64,000 nucleotides of DNA, from assembly GCA_934796775.1 (NCBI GenBank), contig CAKVPH010000004.1:75518-139517 (forward strand), read 5' to 3'. Below the pieces are notes generated by a model, which was not told the origin of the DNA, did not search any database, and saw nothing but the letters and a program-made list of their open reading frames with translations. How positions within the stretch are numbered: position 1 is the first letter of the stretch; each line of letters opens with the position of its first letter. Source of the stretch: an uncultured Clostridia bacterium (GTDB lineage Bacteria; Bacillota; Clostridia; Christensenellales; Borkfalkiaceae). Shown piece after piece: positions 58,967-64,000 of this stretch. A program made the position numbers and the translations under genes.

Positions 58967-61900
58967 TTACATTTCGGTAATAGCTACGCCGTCAATCTTA
59001 AGATCTTTAATCTGCGCGATATCGAGTCCGCCGTTAGAAGAACCATCTTTTTCATAAGTAAACGAAAGAACGTCACCGGCTTTTAACGTTATTGTAACTG
59101 CTTTAAATGTAATAGTGTTAGTTTGGCCGCCGGCTGTATACTTTTTAGTATCGTTCAAATCTATATGCAGATAGTCCCATTTATCTTCTTTTTCAGAACT
59201 ACAACCATATTCAAACGTAACGGTTATAGTAGTGTTTGCAGTAATAGTAAATTTAGCTTTACTATTGTTTTTACCTTTATTTCCGCTCGTCCAGATACCC
59301 GTTTCCGCATTATATGTAAACGCATTTGACGTAGCAGAGCTTGCGTCGGCGATTACATAAGGTGCTTTTTCAATCCATTTGCAGTAAAGTGTTTTAGCTT
59401 CGGATACCGTTGCAGCAGTATATTTTGCGCCTTCGGTAACGCCGCCGTCTTCCGATTCATACCAGTATTCCAAAAGTTTACCGTTAGTATAAGCGGGAGC
59501 ATAGTCGGCAAGTACAACGCTATCGCCGACTGCAAAGTTTACTACTACGTTTTCAAGCCCGTTACCGTAAACAAGAGTTAAAACTACTTTTTGCGCCCAG
59601 GTTGCAACAAAGCTAACGTCCTCTGTAGGAACTAAGGTTTTAACCAAAGTCTGACTTTCGTCACCGGTTACATACCAACCGCGAAGAACGTGAGTTTCGC
59701 TTGTGTAAACAGGAAGCGTATATTCTACGTTTTTGTTTACCGAAACGCTTGCAGAGTGTTCTTCTACAGGAGTAACTCCGTTATAATCGAAGGTTAAAGT
59801 AACCATAGGCTTAACGAGTTCGCAAGTACCTGCTTCAAGTGAAACAGTGAGCGTATAATAAACAGTGATATCGCCTTCGGTCATATAAACGTCGAATACG
59901 CCTTCGGCCCCTTCAACTTTAGAATAAGTTCCGTTGTTGCCGCCAAAGCTTATTGCGCTTACGCCGTTTAAAGTAACGGTGCCGTAGGTAGCGTCCGCAT
60001 ATGCACCTTCGTATTTATCAACTTCGGTTAAACCGTTGTCGCCGTCTTTTGCAAACTTAAAGAGTCTGTTTCCTTCGCTATCAAGAACGAATAAAAGGTC
60101 TTTAGTATAGCAAGCTTCGCCGGTTACGTCTTCACCGCCGGTAAGAGCAGTTTTGAACTGTACGTCGAAGTAAACTTTATCGTTATGAACAAGTACTGTA
60201 TAAGTTACGCCGTCAAATGTATAACCGATAGCTCTCGTGTTACCGTTATTCCAGTAAGATACAGACATAGAAGGTGAACTAACTGCCTTTTCAAACGGTG
60301 AAAGGAATAATACTTCACCAAACTTGGCATTTGCGCCTTTATCAAGGCAAAGTATAATTATACCGTTTACCTTGTTAATGTAACCTCTGTAGAACGAAGA
60401 TCCGACGTTGAATATAAGTTCGCCCGTTGCTTTATTATAATCCGTAATAGAAATTGCGCCGTTAAACGGATATGCAGCACTTTCAGCTTTGCCGTATGCA
60501 TCTATAGAAATATATGATGCAGATCTGCAATAGAACTTAGATACGCCGCTTACATTACCGTCATCTCTGGTTTCAAGCTCTACCGGAATATATGAGTTAT
60601 AGTAAGCTTCGGCATCGCTCCACTTAGCGTAAATAGTTACACTTGCAGAAATAGCTTGGTTATTACCCGTCCATTCGGTGCCTTCGTCAAACGTAGCTGT
60701 TGTAAACCAACCGTCAAATTTATGAGCTTTCCATACGGGAGCGTCAACAACAACTTTATCGCCTTCGCCATAAGTTAATACTGCGGTTTCGGTTGCGTTG
60801 TCGTTATAAACAACGGTTACGGTATATTTAACATCCCACTTAGCTTCAAGTATAAGATCTTCGGTTACAACAACAGAACCTGTGAGTAATGTTTCGCCGT
60901 TTAACCAGCCGCGGAATACATGACCTTCTGCAGTTAAAACGGGAAGAGTGTAAGCAATGTTTTTGTTTACGGAAACACTTTCGACTAAGCTTTCGTTAGG
61001 TGTAATAGAGGTTTCAAAGAGTACGTCTACCATGGGCTTTTCGCTTACGAAAGACTTTTCGGCAGTATCGATCATAACAACGTGATATTCAGTGTTTTTG
61101 CCGTCTGATACAACGTATAAGTCAAACGTTAAGCTTGCTTCGTCTGTTAAGGTATAAGTACCTCTCTTTTCGCCCCAGATAAATTCGCCTGTTCCGTCAA
61201 AAGTAAGATCGGCTTCGCCTACGCATGTGTAAGTACCGAAGTAAATATCGAGCGGACGAGTCATTTTACTTGTAGACGTACTGTCTTTAAATGTATATCC
61301 GGCAGCAGAAGCACGCGAATAAACAAGAGTTTCGCCCTTGTAAACTAAAACGGTGGTAGCGTTTGCTATAGAATTATCTTTTGATTTATCTACAACAAGA
61401 TTTTCGCCAAGAGCGTTTTTAATAGTTACTCCGCTATAAATTACGTTGTTGTAAGTAAATATTATTGTGTTATCGCCAAGAGCAGTTTTGGCTTCGATAA
61501 ACTGAGCATTGTAACTGGTTGAGGAACTACCTACCTTATAATCGTAAACGCCATAGTTTGCAACTACCTTACCATCGGTTCCTAAATCCTGACCTAAGAA
61601 ATAATAGTCATTCAGAATATCGTTATCGTTATAAATACCTAAAATTATTTTGGCTTCTTTATCGAAGTAGAACTTATACGTTTTGCTTCCTGTTTGCCAG
61701 GTAACCGTTTGAGTAGCTTCGTCGTAAGAAACAACCTGTCCGGTTTTAAGTCCGCTGATCTTGCCTGTTTTATCGATAGTAAGAGTCTTTCCGCCGTTGT
61801 TACCGAATCCAAGATTATATAATTCGCCGCCGTAGTAAGTTCCTACGTAATCGGGAAGTTTTGTCCAGACAACGGTAATTTCGATTGCGGTATCGTTTTC

Positions 61901-64000
61901 GCCTATTTGGGCACTTTCAGACAATTCGTTTTCGCCAACCATAAACGTAGCTTCAAAATAGCCGAGTACGCCTTTATATTCAACGCCGTATTTTTCTACA
62001 AGAATTTCATATAATACGTCGCCTACGTTCGCTCTTATTACTGTATCGCCAAGGAGTTTGTTCCCGTCGAATCCGCTGTCGGTTATAGTAATAACGGTAA
62101 GAGCTTTCCATACTGCGGTAAGAGTCATATCGCCGATAACGACGATTTCTGCACTGCCGGCAATTACAACGTCTGTTTCGCCGTCTTTGTAAGTCCATCC
62201 TACAAAGTTCATTTCGTCGGTATTTGAAAGGCTTACGGTAACATAAACTGCATTTTTATTTACAGATACAACCGTCTGTCCGCCTTCTATAACGTAATCC
62301 GATTTGAGAGTTACGTTTACCATCGGTTTTTCAACCGTAGCGGTATTACCGGAAAGGGTAGCTTCGTAATAAACAACTACTTTGCTGTTTTCTTCAATGT
62401 AAACGGCAACTTTACCGTTTTCTAATACTTCATATCTTCCGGTTACTCCGTCGTAAGTAGCTGAACCTGCGCCGTTTAAAGTAAGAGTTTTATCGGCTGC
62501 GGTGTAGCTACCTTCTAAACCGTCAAGCGGAGCTATTACATTATTTAATGCGCCGTAGCGTGCAACGATTTCGCCTTCCGCATTCTTAACGTAGAATATA
62601 GGAGCGGTTTTCATATCGGCTGCGCTTAAAGCATTTCCGTTTTCATCCGCGAAAGATACGCCAAAGTAAATTTTACCGTTTTCGATAAATACGTTATAGG
62701 TGTTTCCGCCGCTTATAAAAGTATAAGGCTTAGCGTCGCCAACAGTAACTTTACTCGTATCGCAAGTAACAAAGTTATCTGCGGTTAAAGAATCGGGCGA
62801 AGCGATAGGCGCCATAAAGCGAATACCGGTAAAGTCGGGATCTTTTCCGTCATTTATAGCCGAAGAACCGATAATGATTATTCCGCTTGCTCTGTCAAGA
62901 TAACCGTAGAAATATTTGGTCTTTGCTTCGTAGGTAACTTCAGTCCAACCACCGTCGTCATCACCCCAGCCGTTTGACTTTTCTTCATAAGAAACGGTAA
63001 CTTTGATTCTGCCGGTAGCTTCATCTATAAGTTCAACTTTAACTTTTGAATTTCTGTAATAATCGGTACTTGTATAAAACAACGTATCGGTGCCTTCGCC
63101 CTTTTCGTTAAGAACAAGATATTTTGTTCCGGAAGGCGTGCCGCCGTCTGCAGTCCAGGCATAGAATGTTGCCATTCCGTAAGAAGCAGCCAAACCGCAA
63201 CGCGAGCATTTTCCGTCTACGAGATTATGTCCTGCGGGAATAGTTTCCTGCGGAACTAAAACAGTGTTACAAACCGAGCAATGTTTGCCTTCGGTTTTTC
63301 CGGGCTTTGTGCAAGTAGCTTCTTCGGCAGCATCTATAACTTCGGTATGCGCTGTTTTTGCAATTACAAGCTCTTCAGCTTCTTTTTCAACGCCGTCTAC
63401 AAACAAGTTTCCGCAAACCGAACATTTGTCGTGAGCTAAAACGCCTGTTTGTGTGCATGATGCAGGAACTTCGGCAACGGCAACTAATTTGTGTCCGGCT
63501 TTTAAAGTTACGTCAGCTAAAGTCTTTTCTTCATTGCCAACAAAAATCTTTCCGCAAAGGTCACATTTCTTATAAGCTATGTTACCGTCTTCGGTGCAAG
63601 TAGCGTCTTTTGCCGCAACGTCAGCTAATTTGTGTCCGGCTTTTAAAGTTACGTCAGCTAAAGTCTTTTCTTCATTGCCAACAAAAATCTTTCCGCAAAG
63701 GTCACATTTTTTATAAGCTACGTTACCGTCTTCGGTGCAAGTAGCGGCTTTTGCAACAACCTCTGTGAATTTGTGTCCGGCTTTTAAAGTTACGTCAGCT
63801 AAAGTCTTTTCTTTGCCGTCTACAAAAATCTTATGGCAAGCCGAACATTTTTCATAAGCTACGTTACCGTCTTCGGTGCAAGTAGCGTCTTTTGCGGCAA
63901 CGCTCGTAAGAGTGTGAGCTGCCTTTAAAGTTACGTCAGCTAAAGTCTTTTCTTCATTGCCAACAAAAATCTTTCCGCAAAGGTCACATTTTTTATAAGC
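58967..64000 (-). CDS. Giant surface protein with Cys-rich tandem repeats and InlB-type repeats (5' end outside window)
   Basis: The frame is open to the right edge: 1677 residues are visible and the N-terminus is missing; a TTG at 63406 within the repeats is not the start. The first visible part (about 200 residues) consists of near-identical 47-residue (141-bp) repeats with [26 protein letters not shown] and ATCTEDGN. Further on are Cys-rich modules and then a long chain of beta-rich segments with InlB B-repeat (Listeria-Bacteroides repeat) signatures: [34 protein letters not shown], each followed by AKW. A C-terminal domain ([19 protein letters not shown] onward) looks like a carbohydrate-binding or pectate-lyase-like beta-sandwich. 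No sortase motif or C-terminal helix; anchoring is unclear. Confidence 0.8.
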   Translation of the reverse strand, partial: AYKKCDLCGKIFVGNEEKTLADVTLKAAHTLTSVAAKDATCTEDGNVAYEKCSACHKIFVDGKEKTLADVTLKAGHKFTEVVAKAATCTEDGNVAYKKCDLCGKIFVGNEEKTLADVTLKAGHKLADVAAKDATCTEDGNIAYKKCDLCGKIFVGNEEKTLADVTLKAGHKLVAVAEVPASCTQTGVLAHDKCSVCGNLFVDGVEKEAEELVIAKTAHTEVIDAAEEATCTKPGKTEGKHCSVCNTVLVPQETIPAGHNLVDGKCSRCGLAASYGMATFYAWTADGGTPSGTKYLVLNEKGEGTDTLFYTSTDYYRNSKVKVELIDEATGRIKVTVSYEEKSNGWGDDDGGWTEVTYEAKTKYFYGYLDRASGIIIIGSSAINDGKDPDFTGIRFMAPIASPDSLTADNFVTCDTSKVTVGDAKPYTFISGGNTYNVFIENGKIYFGVSFADENGNALSAADMKTAPIFYVKNAEGEIVARYGALNNVIAPLDGLEGSYTAADKTLTLNGAGSATYDGVTGRYEVLENGKVAVYIEENSKVVVYYEATLSGNTATVEKPMVNVTLKSDYVIEGGQTVVSVNKNAVYVTVSLSNTDEMNFVGWTYKDGETDVVIAGSAEIVVIGDMTLTAVWKALTVITITDSGFDGNKLLGDTVIRANVGDVLYEILVEKYGVEYKGVLGYFEATFMVGENELSESAQIGENDTAIEITVVWTKLPDYVGTYYGGELYNLGFGNNGGKTLTIDKTGKISGLKTGQVVSYDEATQTVTWQTGSKTYKFYFDKEAKIILGIYNDNDILNDYYFLGQDLGTDGKVVANYGVYDYKVGSSSTSYNAQFIEAKTALGDNTIIFTYNNVIYSGVTIKNALGENLVVDKSKDNSIANATTVLVYKGETLVYSRASAAGYTFKDSTSTSKMTRPLDIYFGTYTCVGEADLTFDGTGEFIWGEKRGTYTLTDEASLTFDLYVVSDGKNTEYHVVMIDTAEKSFVSEKPMVDVLFETSITPNESLVESVSVNKNIAYTLPVLTAEGHVFRGWLNGETLLTGSVVVTEDLILEAKWDVKYTVTVVYNDNATETAVLTYGEGDKVVVDAPVWKAHKFDGWFTTATFDEGTEWTGNNQAISASVTIYAKWSDAEAYYNSYIPVELETRDDGNVSGVSKFYCRSASYISIDAYGKAESAAYPFNGAISITDYNKATGELIFNVGSSFYRGYINKVNGIIILCLDKGANAKFGEVLFLSPFEKAVSSPSMSVSYWNNGNTRAIGYTFDGVTYTVLVHNDKVYFDVQFKTALTGGEDVTGEACYTKDLLFVLDSEGNRLFKFAKDGDNGLTEVDKYEGAYADATYGTVTLNGVSAISFGGNNGTYSKVEGAEGVFDVYMTEGDITVYYTLTVSLEAGTCELVKPMVTLTFDYNGVTPVEEHSASVSVNKNVEYTLPVYTSETHVLRGWYVTGDESQTLVKTLVPTEDVSFVATWAQKVVLTLVYGNGLENVVVNFAVGDSVVLADYAPAYTNGKLLEYWYESEDGGVTEGAKYTAATVSEAKTLYCKWIEKAPYVIADASSATSNAFTYNAETGIWTSGNKGKNNSKAKFTITANTTITVTFEYGCSSEKEDKWDYLHIDLNDTKKYTAGGQTNTITFKAVTITLKAGDVLSFTYEKDGSSNGGLDIAQIKDLKIDGVAITEM
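63489..64000 (-). repeat. 141-bp tandem repeats encoding 47-residue Cys-rich modules
   Basis: The phrase coding VTLKAGHK recurs with exact 141-bp spacing (copies at about 63498, 63639, 63783 region and 63924). Units differ by only a few bases, so they were made or corrected recently. The array continues beyond the window. Confidence 0.85.

Noticed and set aside
63406..63408. TTG at 63406 as start of the giant surface protein
   Set aside because: The frame stays open through further repeat modules to the right edge and this codon lies in the middle of a module, so the real start is outside the window.

Overview
The window is 64 kb of an A+T-rich chromosome from a low-G+C Gram-positive anaerobe-like bacterium, most probably an uncultured spore-forming member of the Clostridia. 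The reasons are the gene content (SpoIIID, SepF next to YggS, DUF4364, TSCPD-domain protein, DUF3343 beside a class V aminotransferase, a His-less HPr paralogue, a CIRCE-controlled clpB), sigma-A promoters with near-consensus TTGACA/TATAAT boxes, strong GGAGG ribosome-binding sites, and several lipoproteins with Cys-rich and InlB-type repeats like those of gut Clostridia. Genus-level placement cannot be made from the sequence alone. No rRNA, tRNA, CRISPR array, prophage or intact insertion sequence was recognised.

Layout. 1-6.5 kb: a cut YfhO-type membrane protein, smpB, rnr, secG, gpmI and tpiA, all on the minus strand. 6.6-10.2 kb: a long pilin-like secreted protein behind a structured leader, and a TGS-type nucleoside kinase. 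10.6-16.6 kb: galT, a DedA/VTT membrane protein, an HNH protein, a lipoprotein, nrdR, a DUF1294 protein, a Nudix hydrolase and an unknown protein. 16.8-18 kb: plus-strand genes for an HPr-like protein, DUF4364 and a TSCPD protein. 18.1-20.1 kb: a compact two-gene cohesin/dockerin-like operon with a divergent XRE regulator and a palindromic operator over its promoter. 20.2-25.4 kb: a TetR-like regulator, DUF1846, an HtrA-like lipoprotein, yggS and sepF. 25.5-29.4 kb: spoIIID, an ABC-2 exporter and a degenerate DeoC-like protein. 30-35.2 kb: the ribosome/NAD cluster rsfS, nadD-yqeK fusion, yhbY, obg, nth, interrupted by an unknown 4-TM protein and by a 122-bp tandem repeat. 35.4-41.2 kb: DUF3343/cysteine desulfurase, two small unknown proteins, clpB with CIRCE, and a frameshifted pilin remnant. 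41.3-48.2 kb: two PH-like membrane proteins, tcdA, recF, dnaA and mnmG. 48.5-64 kb: three large surface proteins with Cys-rich repeats, interrupted by copA and an rmlB-like gene.

How it fits together. Most genes are housekeeping: trans-translation and RNA decay (smpB, rnr), glycolysis (gpmI, tpiA), ribosome assembly (obg, yhbY, rsfS), replication initiation (dnaA, recF), tRNA modification (mnmG, tcdA). The accessory part is extracellular: pilin, cohesin/dockerin pair, HtrA lipoprotein and the repeat-rich surface proteins.

The signal that ordinary annotation does not explain is a dispersed, nearly palindromic element with core GATAATCGACTTATAG and outer arms AAAGTG/CACTTT. About 17 copies lie between 1.3 and 57.4 kb, both between genes and inside reading frames. 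Almost all have the same orientation, and copies supply the stop codons of nth and tcdA. It may be a small mobile hairpin, a terminator that doubles as a recognition sequence, or a DNA-uptake or chromosome-organising site.
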